This document shows positions 1 to 7,728 of a stretch of 18,049 nucleotides of DNA, piece by piece. The stretch is from NCBI GenBank assembly GCA_017995695.1, contig JAGOIJ010000017.1:1-18049 (forward strand), read 5' to 3'. The translations under genes and the position numbers were made by a program. The notes beneath the pieces were generated by a model. The model made no database searches, had not been told where the DNA came from, and was given only the letters and a program-made list of their open reading frames with translations. The DNA comes from Candidatus Omnitrophota bacterium (lineage in GTDB: Bacteria > Omnitrophota > Gorgyraeia > Gygaellales > Profunditerraquicolaceae). Within the stretch, counting starts at the first letter, position 1; every line of letters begins with the position of its first letter.

Positions 1-1
1 T

Positions 2-682
2 TGTTCCGGTTCAGGCAAAAGCACCTTGCTTAGGCTTATGACGGGGGCGCTCACCCCTGAAGAGGGCAGTGTTTCAATTAAAGGTAAGGATATAACCAAG
101 ATTTCACGAAATGAACTGGATGAGGTAAAGAAAGCCTTTGGTATGTCGTTTCAATATTCTGCTTTGCTTGATTCATTAACAGTTGAAGAAAACGTTGCCT
201 TGCCGCTGCGTGAACATACCAAATTAGCCGATGAAATTATCACTATTATTATTAAATTAAAACTTTCCTTGGTTGGGTTGCGTGGGTACGAAAAGTATTT
301 TCCTTCGCAGATTTCCGGAGGCATGCGTAAGCGCGTCGGGTTAGCGCGCGCGATTGCCCTTGATCCCGATATTGTATTCTACGATGAGCCTACATCCGGG
401 TTGGATCCGGTGGTAGGAGGCGTAACTGATAAGCTGATAAAGGATTTAAGCGAGAAGCTTAATATTACTTCAGTCGTAGTTACCCATGATATGCAAAGTG
501 TTTTTAAGATCGGCAATAGAATTGCCATGGTGCATAAGGGCGCAGTTATTGAGATCGGCACTCCTCAAGAGATACAAAATTCCGCCAATCCCTATATTCA
601 GCAATTTATCAATGGAAGGCCTGATGGGCCAATTGATTTTTTTAAAGAAAATACTGGTATTCCTGAAGCGTTGGGTTTGTAA
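2..682 (+). CDS. mlaF: MlaF-type phospholipid ABC transporter ATPase (5'-truncated)
   Basis: This is the cytoplasmic ATPase of an MCE/Mla-type lipid transporter, which powers phospholipid movement between the inner and outer membranes together with MlaE (permease) and MlaD. The window begins inside the Walker A motif: reading from base 2 gives CSGSGKST, so the frame is open to the left edge and only about the first 35-45 residues are missing. The TTG at 26 is not the start. The signature SGGMRKRV, Walker B followed by DEPTSGLDP (DIVFYDEP) and the switch histidine in VVVTHD are all intact. SGGM rather than SGGQ is usual for the Mla ATPases. It is followed 18 bp later by the MlaD-type gene, which supports the assignment over a generic ABC ATPase. 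The MlaE permease is presumably upstream and outside the window. Confidence 0.9.
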   Translation, partial: CSGSGKSTLLRLMTGALTPEEGSVSIKGKDITKISRNELDEVKKAFGMSFQYSALLDSLTVEENVALPLREHTKLADEIITIIIKLKLSLVGLRGYEKYFPSQISGGMRKRVGLARAIALDPDIVFYDEPTSGLDPVVGGVTDKLIKDLSEKLNITSVVVTHDMQSVFKIGNRIAMVHKGAVIEIGTPQEIQNSANPYIQQFINGRPDGPIDFFKENTGIPEALGL

Positions 683-700
683 AAGAAAAGAGGATAACGA

Positions 701-1336
701 ATGAAAAGAATAGGCAAAGAATTTAGCGTTGGGTTGTTCGTGCTTGTTTGTATTGCCGGCCTTGCGTATCTGACATTTTCAACAGGCAAGGTTGATCTTA
801 AGCAGGAAGGGTATGCTATCTATGTTCTTTTTAACGATGTCGCAGGCTTAGAGAATAAAGCTCCGGTTATGCTGAATGGCTTAGAGGTCGGCAAGGTAGA
901 CGGTATAAGCATTGCCTATGACGCCGATAAGACGCAGATTAAACTCAAGCTTTGGATAGACGAAAAGGCAAAGATAAGGGAAAATCCTGTTATTTCTATT
1001 AAAACTCTAGGGTTGATGGGTGAGAAATTCATTCAGATAACGTCTGCGCAGGGTGAGAATTTCCTTCCGCCCGAAGCTGTTATTACGGGAAAACCGTATC
1101 TTGATTTGGATGCGCTTATGGAAGAAGCGCAGGCGATGACACAAGAGATCTCCGGCCAGGTTAGCGTTCTCCTAGCGAGTCTTAATAGCACTGTCGAGAA
1201 TAATCAGGGTAGCGTTAATCAAATTGTCAAGAACCTAGAAGTAACCACACAGAACTTTGCGGAATTTAGCGCCGACGTTAAACGGCATCCCTGGAAGCTG
1301 ATTATGAAGGGCAAGGAAAAAGAGAGTAAAAGGTAA
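701..1336 (+). CDS. mlaD: MlaD-type MCE-domain lipid-binding protein
   Basis: This is a substrate-binding subunit of the MCE lipid transporter, anchored in the inner membrane and facing the periplasm. The 211-residue protein has one N-terminal membrane helix (about residues 10-28), then an MCE domain (about 38-118) with the typical run from VLFNDVAGL and the NGLEVGKVDGI turn to the ISIKTLGLMGEKFIQI segment. The C-terminal half is predicted helical and hydrophilic, as in single-MCE proteins whose helices build a hydrophobic channel in a hexamer. The start follows a purine-rich site (AGAGGA) about 6 bases upstream. It lies 18 bp after the ATPase gene and 21 bp before the FecR-domain gene. No MlaC-like periplasmic carrier or MlaA lipoprotein is seen in the window. 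Confidence 0.88.
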   Translation: MKRIGKEFSVGLFVLVCIAGLAYLTFSTGKVDLKQEGYAIYVLFNDVAGLENKAPVMLNGLEVGKVDGISIAYDADKTQIKLKLWIDEKAKIRENPVISIKTLGLMGEKFIQITSAQGENFLPPEAVITGKPYLDLDALMEEAQAMTQEISGQVSVLLASLNSTVENNQGSVNQIVKNLEVTTQNFAEFSADVKRHPWKLIMKGKEKESKR

Positions 1337-1346
1337 CATCACTATT

Positions 1347-1355
1347 GAGGAGGAG
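1347..1355 (+). promoter_or_regulatory. Strong ribosome binding site of the FecR-domain gene
   Basis: The stretch GAGGAGGAG ends 2 bases before the ATG at 1358. It is one of the strongest Shine-Dalgarno matches in the window and fixes this start. Confidence 0.7.
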
Positions 1356-1357
1356 CT

Positions 1358-2170
1358 ATGAAAAAGCTGCTGTTAGTAATGCTGTTAGCGTTGTGGGTGC
1401 TGATTCCTATGTTTGCTTTTGCTCAAACTGCCCAGATTATTGATGTTAAGGGCGATGTGCAGGTGAGGATGGCTGCGGTTGCAGTTTGGGAAAAGGCGGC
1501 CCAGCAAATGCTCCTCGGCAATAATGCGGAAATTAAAACCGGCATTGCCAGCCAGTGCACGCTTGCTTTTGATCTGGAACGCAACAATATCCTTACGGTG
1601 AAGGAAAATTCCTTGATCAAATTAGCCAGTATTAAGCCGGGTAAGGTTGATCTTTCTGAAGGAAGGGTTTTTACGTTAATTAACAGTATTGCTAAAGTTG
1701 AGAAATTTGAAATAAAGACTCCTACGGCAATTGCCGGCGCCCGAGGAACAGGATGGGGCACAGGATATAATGGCGCATCAACAGATGTTTCCTGTTTTGA
1801 AAATACGGTCTATGTCCAGGGCTTGGACGCAAACGGAAACCCCACCAGCGAGCAGGATCTTGCCGAAGGATTTGGATTGGATATCCCCGAGGGTGGCATG
1901 TTAGGTGAATTGCAGCCTCTCGATGATGCTGATAGAAGTGAATGGAATGAATTTTCTAGCTATGCTGATGGCTTAAGCCAGGGTTCGGGCAATGCGGATG
2001 ATGATTTAGGAATAGATGATGCCGGCCCAGGCGCTTTTGAAGATGCGTTAGGTGAAGGGCGCGATGATTATCGGGATGGCATTGATGAGATGCGCCGACA
2101 GGAAGAAGAGATTAAGCAGGAACCTGTCCAATCAGAGTATCCGGATACAAACGTTGAAGGTCCGTATTAA
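1358..2170 (+). CDS. Secreted FecR-domain protein with acidic tail
   Basis: This 270-residue protein has a clear Sec signal peptide (Lys-Lys, hydrophobic core, likely cleavage after AFA at about residue 22). A FecR-like domain covers about residues 24-135: the opening IIDVKGDVQV strand, the LLGNNAEIKTG segment, the TLTVKENS-type strand and the closing IKTPTAIAGARGTGW motif, which is the family hallmark. No anti-sigma or membrane-spanning region is present, so this is not a classical FecR sigma regulator but the stand-alone periplasmic or exported form of unknown ligand. Residues from about 185 on are rich in Asp, Glu and Gly and likely disordered. The genes after it encode a barrel-like protein and a CHASE2 protein. 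FecR/CHASE2 neighbours recur in many diderms, so a shared envelope-sensing role is likely but inferred. Confidence 0.85.
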   Translation: MKKLLLVMLLALWVLIPMFAFAQTAQIIDVKGDVQVRMAAVAVWEKAAQQMLLGNNAEIKTGIASQCTLAFDLERNNILTVKENSLIKLASIKPGKVDLSEGRVFTLINSIAKVEKFEIKTPTAIAGARGTGWGTGYNGASTDVSCFENTVYVQGLDANGNPTSEQDLAEGFGLDIPEGGMLGELQPLDDADRSEWNEFSSYADGLSQGSGNADDDLGIDDAGPGAFEDALGEGRDDYRDGIDEMRRQEEEIKQEPVQSEYPDTNVEGPY

Positions 2171-2205
2171 ACAGATTTTTGAATAAGGTTTTTGTTGAAG
2201 TAGCA

Positions 2206-2213
2206 GAGGAGGG
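2206..2213 (+). promoter_or_regulatory. Ribosome binding site of the barrel-like gene
   Basis: GAGGAGGG lies directly upstream of the ATG at 2217 with a short 3-base spacer. It supports this start, which also gives a proper signal peptide. Confidence 0.6.
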
Positions 2214-2216
2214 TCC

Positions 2217-3228
2217 ATGGCAAAGAAACCAATATTTAGGGTAATAATGGCTGTTGGAATGATTTTGTTTACGCAAGCATCGTTGTGTCTTGCGCAAACC
2301 AATGAAGAGCAGCAGGATGAACGATTGCGCTCAAGTCAGCTTCAGCAAAAACCCCCTGCCTATAAAACTTCAGCCAGCGCTGGGGTATTTGTGGGTTTTG
2401 ATTCCAATGTTAATCTAACCCCTACGCGCAAAGGCGATGTCTTTGAAGAGGCATTGTTTGCTTTTACCTTGCTTGCTAAAGCTCCGGGTAATTCCAAGTT
2501 TACCCTGAACTATCACTTTGATTCTTTGATGTATAATGAGATTACCGATGCCTCGCTTATTTTGAATCATCTGCGCTTAACCATAAGCAAGTCTATGTTG
2601 CGCTCGCTTGAGTTTGGCACAGGGTATGATTTGGGCGTTTTTACTTATCCGTATGCCGACAGCGAAAATTTTCTTTTTTCACAAAGCCTTTGCTTACTCT
2701 CGCTATTACTTTGCCAAGAAGGCTTATCAGCAATTGGGGTTTGAATGGGGGGTTAAGGATTATCTAGACAAGAAAGCGATCGCGCACACTCTAGGGGAAA
2801 CGCAGGATAATGGTCGTCACGACGAGAGAAAAAGCATCGAGTATAGTTTAGTTTCCGGAGCTTTTAAAGACTTATATCTGAAGCTGCGCGGCCGTTTTTC
2901 CCTGAATGATTCTAACGCCCGCTATCTTGATTTTTATGATTATACCTCGTTTGAAGTTGCGCCGAGTATTTCCTATAAGTTAATTGACACGGTGGATCTA
3001 TTTACGGGTTTTAGCTATCTGCGCAAGAAATACTCAAGTCGTACGGTTATCGGCGGCGATGAGCGGGAAGAGAATACCATTTATTCGGCTAATGCCGGCG
3101 TGCGCGTTGCGGTTAACAAAAAAAATTCAGTATTGCTCAACTATATCTATCGCAATGGCTCTTCTAATGAGGCCCTGCATAAGTATACGGAAAACGTCAT
3201 TAGTTGCGGTTGGCAGTATAATTTTTAG
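2217..3228 (+). pseudogene. Outer-membrane beta-barrel-like protein, frameshifted at a T6 run
   Basis: Two overlapping frames make one protein. Frame one (2217-2744) gives a signal peptide (about residues 1-26, ending CLAQ) and strands such as SAGVFVGFDSNVNL. It loses sense after the T-run at 2674-2679. The frame that continues to 3228 resumes with HKAFAYSRYYFAKKAYQQ and alternating amphipathic strands, and ends in an aromatic Phe (WQYNF), as outer-membrane barrels do. Removing one T from the T6 run restores a 336-residue protein without a stop. In the intact form it would be a surface or outer-membrane protein of unknown ligand, similar in character to the barrels found beside FecR/CHASE2 genes. 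The break may be a true mutation or an assembly error in a homopolymer. The tandem stops TAG TAA at 3226-3231 overlap the next start. Confidence 0.78.
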
Positions 3229-3230
3229 TA

Positions 3231-5153
3231 ATGACATTGTTTAAAAAGCTGCCTTTTGAGTTTTGGGTCATTCTCGGATCTTGCCTTTTTATTGTTTTCC
3301 TCTCTGTTAATCATTTCTTTTTCGAATATGAGCTGCTCACCTACGATCTGCGTTTTCGCTTAAGACCTGCCTTGGATGTTTCAAAAGATATTGTCATAGT
3401 GGAAATTGACGATAGCACGCTTAAAAACTTGGGAACTTGGCCATTGCCGCGCGATTTTCATGCAAGCCTGGTACAGGTGCTTAAGGAAAGCGGGGCACGC
3501 GCGATTGTATTCGATATGCTTTTTAGCGAGCCTACGCTGCATGACGATATTTTTGCGCAGGCGCTGAAACGCGCGGGGAATGTGTATCTTGCCGAAACTA
3601 TTGCTTTGCCGGAAGCGCGTTCGTTATGGTCAGCATCTATCGTGAGTGATCGGATGCAGGTTGACATAGCCGCTGATCTTAAGCAAGCTGCAGCTGGTTT
3701 TGGTTTTATCAATTGTTTTCTGGACCGTGATGGAAAGATCCGTAGCATTCCCGCAGTTATTGCTTATCAAGGCCGCATGATTCCTTCTTTGGGGCTTAAG
3801 GTTGCTTGTGATTTCCTGGGTCTGCCGTGGCAACGTGTGGTCGTCAAGAACGGTAAGGTAGAAATCGATCGTGCGCTGACATTGCCGCTAGTTTTTTCTC
3901 GCGCATTTTTAGTTAACTATCCCGATATCTGGGTTAATTCTTTTACGCATCATTCGTATTTTGAGATTCTCAAGGCGTATGCTGATCAGCAAAAAGGCGT
4001 GGCACCTTTCTTTAATCTCGCTAAACTTAACGGTAAGGTTTGTTTTGTCGGCTTGACAGCAACGGGTACCGGGGATTTCAGGGCGACGCCTCTTGAAGGA
4101 ATGGTTCCTATGGTTAATTTGCAGGCAAGCGTCTTTAATAGCATTATAAATAGGGTTTTTATCAAGGATGTCGGTGTAGTAATTAATGCAGTGATTTGTT
4201 TGTTGGTATTTTTTCTTACCTTGCTTATGGGTTTACGCTTACGTCCATTCAAGGCTTTGGTTTGGAGCGCGTTGTTTGGGGCAGGGTTCGCCATGGTTGC
4301 CGTGCTGCTTTTTAGTATGGCCGGGATATGGATATATGTATTCCTGCCGTTAGTCATTATTCTTTGTACGTATACCGTTGTTACGCTGTACCGCTTCTTT
4401 AATGAAATAAAGGAGCGCCAACTCATTGAAAAAGAGCTTGAGATTGCCCGTTCCATACAAAAGAATTTTTTGCCCAAGGATATCCAGGCATTTCCCGGTA
4501 TCGCGATCTCTGCGTTTATGCAACCGGCTAAATTCGTTGCCGGAGATCTCTATGATGTAGTTGTGCTTGATGATAACAAAGTCGGCGTGCTCATCGGTGA
4601 TGTTTCCGGTAAAGGCGTTCCTGCGGCTTTGATTATGGCGCAGACAATTACATTATTTAGAATTTTTTCTAAGGAGTATGCGCATCCGCAGGAAGTTATT
4701 GCGAGAATGAACAATGAGCTGTACGGAAAGTTTGAAGGCAGATTTGTTACGTGCCTCTATCTAATTATTGATACTGATCGTAAGCTGGTCGAGGTTGCGT
4801 CAGCTGGGCATGCGCCGTTGTTTGTGTTGCGCGCCAGCTTACACCAAGTCGAAGATGTCGCGTTAGGTGCGGGATTGCCTTTGGGAGTTATGGATGAGGC
4901 AGAATACGAGCATCGCGAGTTTTCTTTGGGGGCGGGGGATAAAGTGGTTATTTTTACCGATGGCGTTTCTGAAGGGCGTAATCAAGAAGGAAAAGAATTT
5001 GGTCTTGAGGCAGTGCAGCAGGTAATGAAAACTAAAGGAGACGCATCAGGCGCAGAACTTGCCGAAGAGATCAAAAAGGCGTTGTTTCATTTTTGTCTGC
5101 ATGCCCCGCAGCACGACGATATAACCTTATTAGTGTTGGCGCAGGATAGCTAG
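3231..5153 (+). CDS. CHASE2-sensor SpoIIE/RsbU-type PP2C serine phosphatase
   Basis: This 640-residue integral membrane signalling protein senses outside the inner membrane and dephosphorylates a protein inside. A membrane helix (about 10-31) leads to a CHASE2 sensor (about 32-305; typical segments IVIVEIDDSTL, GTWPLPR, AIVFDMLFSEP and VNLQASVFNSI). Three membrane helices follow (about 312-335, 342-364, 366-390). After a linker helix with IARSIQKNFLP comes the SpoIIE-type PP2C domain (about 405-638). The metal-binding acidic residues are intact: D439 (GDLYD), D457 (GDVSGKG), D577 (FTDG) and D629/D630 (HDDIT), so it should be active. Such phosphatases usually act on STAS anti-anti-sigma proteins in partner-switching. 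No STAS or RsbW-like gene is visible here, so the target is unknown. The ATG lies 2 bases after the barrel gene's stop without a clear Shine-Dalgarno site, which suggests translational coupling. Confidence 0.92.
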   Translation: MTLFKKLPFEFWVILGSCLFIVFLSVNHFFFEYELLTYDLRFRLRPALDVSKDIVIVEIDDSTLKNLGTWPLPRDFHASLVQVLKESGARAIVFDMLFSEPTLHDDIFAQALKRAGNVYLAETIALPEARSLWSASIVSDRMQVDIAADLKQAAAGFGFINCFLDRDGKIRSIPAVIAYQGRMIPSLGLKVACDFLGLPWQRVVVKNGKVEIDRALTLPLVFSRAFLVNYPDIWVNSFTHHSYFEILKAYADQQKGVAPFFNLAKLNGKVCFVGLTATGTGDFRATPLEGMVPMVNLQASVFNSIINRVFIKDVGVVINAVICLLVFFLTLLMGLRLRPFKALVWSALFGAGFAMVAVLLFSMAGIWIYVFLPLVIILCTYTVVTLYRFFNEIKERQLIEKELEIARSIQKNFLPKDIQAFPGIAISAFMQPAKFVAGDLYDVVVLDDNKVGVLIGDVSGKGVPAALIMAQTITLFRIFSKEYAHPQEVIARMNNELYGKFEGRFVTCLYLIIDTDRKLVEVASAGHAPLFVLRASLHQVEDVALGAGLPLGVMDEAEYEHREFSLGAGDKVVIFTDGVSEGRNQEGKEFGLEAVQQVMKTKGDASGAELAEEIKKALFHFCLHAPQHDDITLLVLAQDS

Positions 5154-5169
5154 TAACCAGCATAATCTT

Positions 5170-5946
5170 ATGATTGAAGAGGCGCGGCAATTAGAAAAAG
5201 AAGCGTACGCGTTGCTTACTCAAGAAAAATATGGAGAAGCCTGTCGTTTATTTAAAAAAGCCGCTGAATCATTTTGCGCGGGGCATAATCACAAAGAAGC
5301 AGCGTTGTGCTTCGCTTCTGCTGCGAGCTGTTGGGCAATTAAATCTGGGGAGAAGACCTTTCAGCTTGCTGCGCAGACGTATGAGCTTGCAGCTAAGGAG
5401 GCGCATAAGGCAGGAGATCTTGATTATGCGTCACTGTTGTATAAATACGCAGCTTCAAATTATGAGCGCGATCTTGAGTTCATCAATTTCTCTGACTGCG
5501 TTTATCAATCACGCGAGTGTAAACGGCAGTTTTTTTGGCTTAGCCTTCTTCAGCCGCGCAAGATCCATTCCATCGCACACCATCGTCTGGAGAGTGGTCC
5601 GGCGTCGATCATGCGCCATGCATGGGGATGGTTTGCGCTTTCTATTTCCCATGCTGTGTGGGGGCATGGAGAGCGTCCTTTCCGCGCGCTGGGGTTTGCG
5701 TTGGGGGTAATTTTAACAAGCGCTTTTTTATATTCTTGGGGTTCCGCAGTTTCTTACGGACTGGTAGTGAAGCCAGATTTATTCGAGGCGTTGTATATGA
5801 GTGTTATTACCTTTTCAACGGTTGGTTACGGCGATGTTACGCCTCATGGCGTCATCAAAATTGTAGCTATGGTTGAAGCGTTAAGTGGCATGGTGCTCAT
5901 TCCGGTCTTTATAACTGGCCTCTCTCGTAAATACCTCAGAATATAA
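5170..5946 (+). CDS. Two-helix potassium channel with N-terminal TPR-like domain
   Basis: This 258-residue protein joins two parts. Residues about 5-105 are Ala-rich paired helices spaced like TPR or SNAP-type repeats (for example EACRLFKKAAESF, AAQTYELAAKEA and ASLLYKYAASNY). Residues about 170-250 form an Ion_trans_2 pore: helix one (172-196), a pore helix, the selectivity filter TVGYGD (217-222) that marks K+ channels, and helix two (226-250). The protein ends 8 residues after helix two, so there is no RCK or other C-terminal gating domain. The cytoplasmic N-terminal repeats may take that role by binding a protein partner. It starts 16 bp after the CHASE2 phosphatase, so the two are probably co-expressed; the idea that the channel is an effector of the same signal is inference. 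A weak ribosome site precedes the ATG. Confidence 0.87.
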   Translation: MIEEARQLEKEAYALLTQEKYGEACRLFKKAAESFCAGHNHKEAALCFASAASCWAIKSGEKTFQLAAQTYELAAKEAHKAGDLDYASLLYKYAASNYERDLEFINFSDCVYQSRECKRQFFWLSLLQPRKIHSIAHHRLESGPASIMRHAWGWFALSISHAVWGHGERPFRALGFALGVILTSAFLYSWGSAVSYGLVVKPDLFEALYMSVITFSTVGYGDVTPHGVIKIVAMVEALSGMVLIPVFITGLSRKYLRI

Positions 5947-6026
5947 ACTTGAAATCAGATTATGTTCTTGATTGCCGTCTTTCCTTCAAATTCTAGAAAA
6001 GCGTTGAATTCAGGGACAAGTTTATA
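5942..6026. repeat. 10-bp perfect inverted repeat flanking an intergenic gap
   Basis: The left arm TATAAACTTG (5942-5951) overlaps the stop codon of the channel gene. Its exact reverse complement CAAGTTTATA lies at 6017-6026, next to the ribosome site of the GT2 gene. The arms enclose 65 bp. It could be a long-range RNA stem or a spaced operator. There is no T-run after the right arm, so it is not a classical intrinsic terminator. No convincing sigma70 promoter was seen in the 96-bp gap. Confidence 0.5.
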
Positions 6027-6034
6027 GGGGGGAG
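6027..6034 (+). promoter_or_regulatory. G-rich ribosome binding site of the GT2 gene
   Basis: GGGGGGAG lies 8 bases before the ATG at 6043 and directly abuts the right arm of the 10-bp inverted repeat, so pairing of that repeat could change access to it. Confidence 0.5.
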
Positions 6035-6042
6035 TTTATTTA

Positions 6043-6936
6043 ATGGTATTTCCTCGCGTAAGTGTTTGTATGCCAGTTTTTAATGGTTGCGCATTTATCC
6101 GAGAGGCGCTTGAATCGGTGCTGCGTCAAACATTTTCTGAATTTGAGGTTGTTATCGTCGATGATGGCTCAACAGATAAGACGATGGAATACATTTATTC
6201 ATTTAATGATCCGAGAATACGCGTTTTTCGTAATGCCAACCGATTAGGCAGTGTTCTTAACCATAATCGCTGCGTAACATATGCGCAAAGCGCTTACATT
6301 AAGTTGTTCCATCAGGATGATACGCTTGCTATGTCATGTCTTGAAGAACAAGTGCGTGTGCTTGATGAGGATCCGGCTGTCGGCTTTGTTTTTAGTTGCT
6401 CGTACGCAATTGATGAGCGGGGGAGCTTGCTTTATAAGAGAACGCCGCCTTTTTCTCAAGGGAGGATCGGAAAGCAGCAGATTTTAAGAAAATATTTCTT
6501 TCAATTAGACTATAACTTTATTGGCGAGCCGCCAGTAGGGATGCTACGCAAGAGTATGCTTGACAATAAACCTTTGTTTACCAGCGAATGGCGTAGCAGC
6601 GATATTGAGCTTTGGACACGGATTAACCTTTCTCATCCTTGTTTTTTTATTGATAAGCCTTTAGCATATATCAGAAAGCATGATGGACAATCGTACGCAC
6701 GTACGCGTGATAGTATCGTGAGTGCGCTTGACGATAATAGGCGTTTATGCCTCACTGTTTTAAGGTACGATATCCCATTCTTAATACGATTTTCTTTAGC
6801 TGTCGAATTTATGCTTCGTATTCCGATTCTTTTGATAGGCAGAAGTATCAAAAAAGTATCAGGCCTTTCTTCAAAAGTGCTTTTGGTGTATTGTTTACGA
6901 AATAAAATTGATTCGTTTTTCCGTCGCAACACATGA
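6043..6936 (+). CDS. GT2-family glycosyltransferase
   Basis: This 297-residue GT-A enzyme should move a sugar from a nucleotide donor onto a growing glycan at the cytoplasmic membrane face. It opens with the family strand VSVCMPVFNG, has the donor-binding DDGSTDKT (residues 40-47), and the metal-binding DxD equivalent HQDD (90-93). Later motifs GEPP (161-164), SSDIELW (185-191) and the histidine of RKHDGQS (213) match the acceptor and catalytic side of GT2 enzymes close to those in O-antigen and capsule loci. The C-terminal 50 residues are basic and hydrophobic and could sit on the membrane. Donor and acceptor cannot be told. It begins the glycan block after a 96-bp gap and its stop overlaps the next start (ATGA at 6933-6936). 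Confidence 0.9.
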   Translation: MVFPRVSVCMPVFNGCAFIREALESVLRQTFSEFEVVIVDDGSTDKTMEYIYSFNDPRIRVFRNANRLGSVLNHNRCVTYAQSAYIKLFHQDDTLAMSCLEEQVRVLDEDPAVGFVFSCSYAIDERGSLLYKRTPPFSQGRIGKQQILRKYFFQLDYNFIGEPPVGMLRKSMLDNKPLFTSEWRSSDIELWTRINLSHPCFFIDKPLAYIRKHDGQSYARTRDSIVSALDDNRRLCLTVLRYDIPFLIRFSLAVEFMLRIPILLIGRSIKKVSGLSSKVLLVYCLRNKIDSFFRRNT

Positions 6937-7712
6937 AAAGAAAAACTGTTACCTTAGAGAAATATAAGATTCATCCCACGGCTCAGATTGCAAGCAAGGC
7001 TCGCTTAGGCAAAGGTGTGATTGTCGGCGCTCATGCCATTATCTATGATAATGTAGAATTGGGCGATTATTGCGTGGTAGGGCCGCACGTTATTATCGGT
7101 GAACCCGATGAGCGTTTTTATGAATCCAAGGCATATCGTTTTTCTAAGACAATCATTGGAAATCGAGCATTGATTCGATCGGGAACCATCATCTATGCGG
7201 GATGTTCCATTGGTAGCTTCTTTCGCACGGGGCATTATGCGGTCATCCGCGAAAAAACAAGAATCGGCGATCACTGTTCATTCGGGACGCTTGCCCAAAG
7301 CGATGGCAACTGCCGCATAGGCAATTATGTGCGCATCCATTACAATGCGCACATATGCCAAAAGGCAATTGTTGGTAACTTTGTTTGGATATACCCTTAT
7401 AGTATACTTGTTAATGATTTGCATCCGCCTTGTAATCAATGCAAGTAGGGGCCGCAGATAGATGAATATGCTGTTGTGGCTACGCGATGCATTATTTTCC
7501 CCGCAGTCAAGCTTGGCCGATCGTGTTTAGTGGGGGCAGGGTCTGTGGTGACTAAGGATGTTCTACCGGAGACCTTTGTGTTCGGTGTTCCTGCAAGAAA
7601 AGTAAGTTCTGTGCGCGATATCCCGTGTTCTTCTAAGCGTGTAGCTACGCCTTATCCTTGGCCTACCCACTATACCAAAGGTTTCCCTTGGAAAAAGAAA
7701 TCTTTGCCGTAG
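6933..7712 (+). pseudogene. Left-handed beta-helix (hexapeptide) acyltransferase interrupted by in-frame TAG
   Basis: Both halves are in one frame, separated only by TAG at 7446-7448. The first part (171 residues) shows hexapeptide turns such as VIVGAHAIIYDNVELGDYCV and IGNYVRIHYNAHI. The part after the stop goes on with GPQIDEYAVVATRCIIFP, LVGAGSVVTKDVLP and the closing FVFGVPARKV, the usual end of sugar N- or O-acyltransferases of this fold. The stop falls in the HPPCNQC-x-GP segment where relatives carry a residue such as Lys; AAG to TAG would be one base change. Read through, it would be 259 residues, a normal length for a sugar acetyl- or acyltransferase acting on a nucleotide sugar. It may be a true pseudogene, a sequence error, or two expressed fragments (a GTG at 7476 could restart). 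The start overlaps the GT2 stop. Confidence 0.8.
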
Positions 7713-7728
7713 CATAGAAAGAGATACC

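Noticed and set aside
2984..3244. Short plus-strand frame over the end of the barrel-like gene
   Set aside because: It lies in a different frame from the beta-strand pattern and has no ribosome site.
3986..4477. Long minus-strand open frame (163 codons) inside the CHASE2-phosphatase gene
   Set aside because: It is antisense to a well-supported gene, has no recognisable motif, and its composition is the shadow of the coding strand.
5231..5710. Plus-strand open frame of 159 codons overlapping the K+ channel gene
   Set aside because: It is in another frame of a gene with clear pore motifs, and its protein is Arg/Cys-rich with no domain character.
7446..7448. TAG read as pyrrolysine or another recoded amino acid
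   Set aside because: Genes ending at 3228, 5153, 7712, 11774 and 14563 use TAG as their terminal stop, and no tRNA-Pyl or PylS-like gene is seen in the window.
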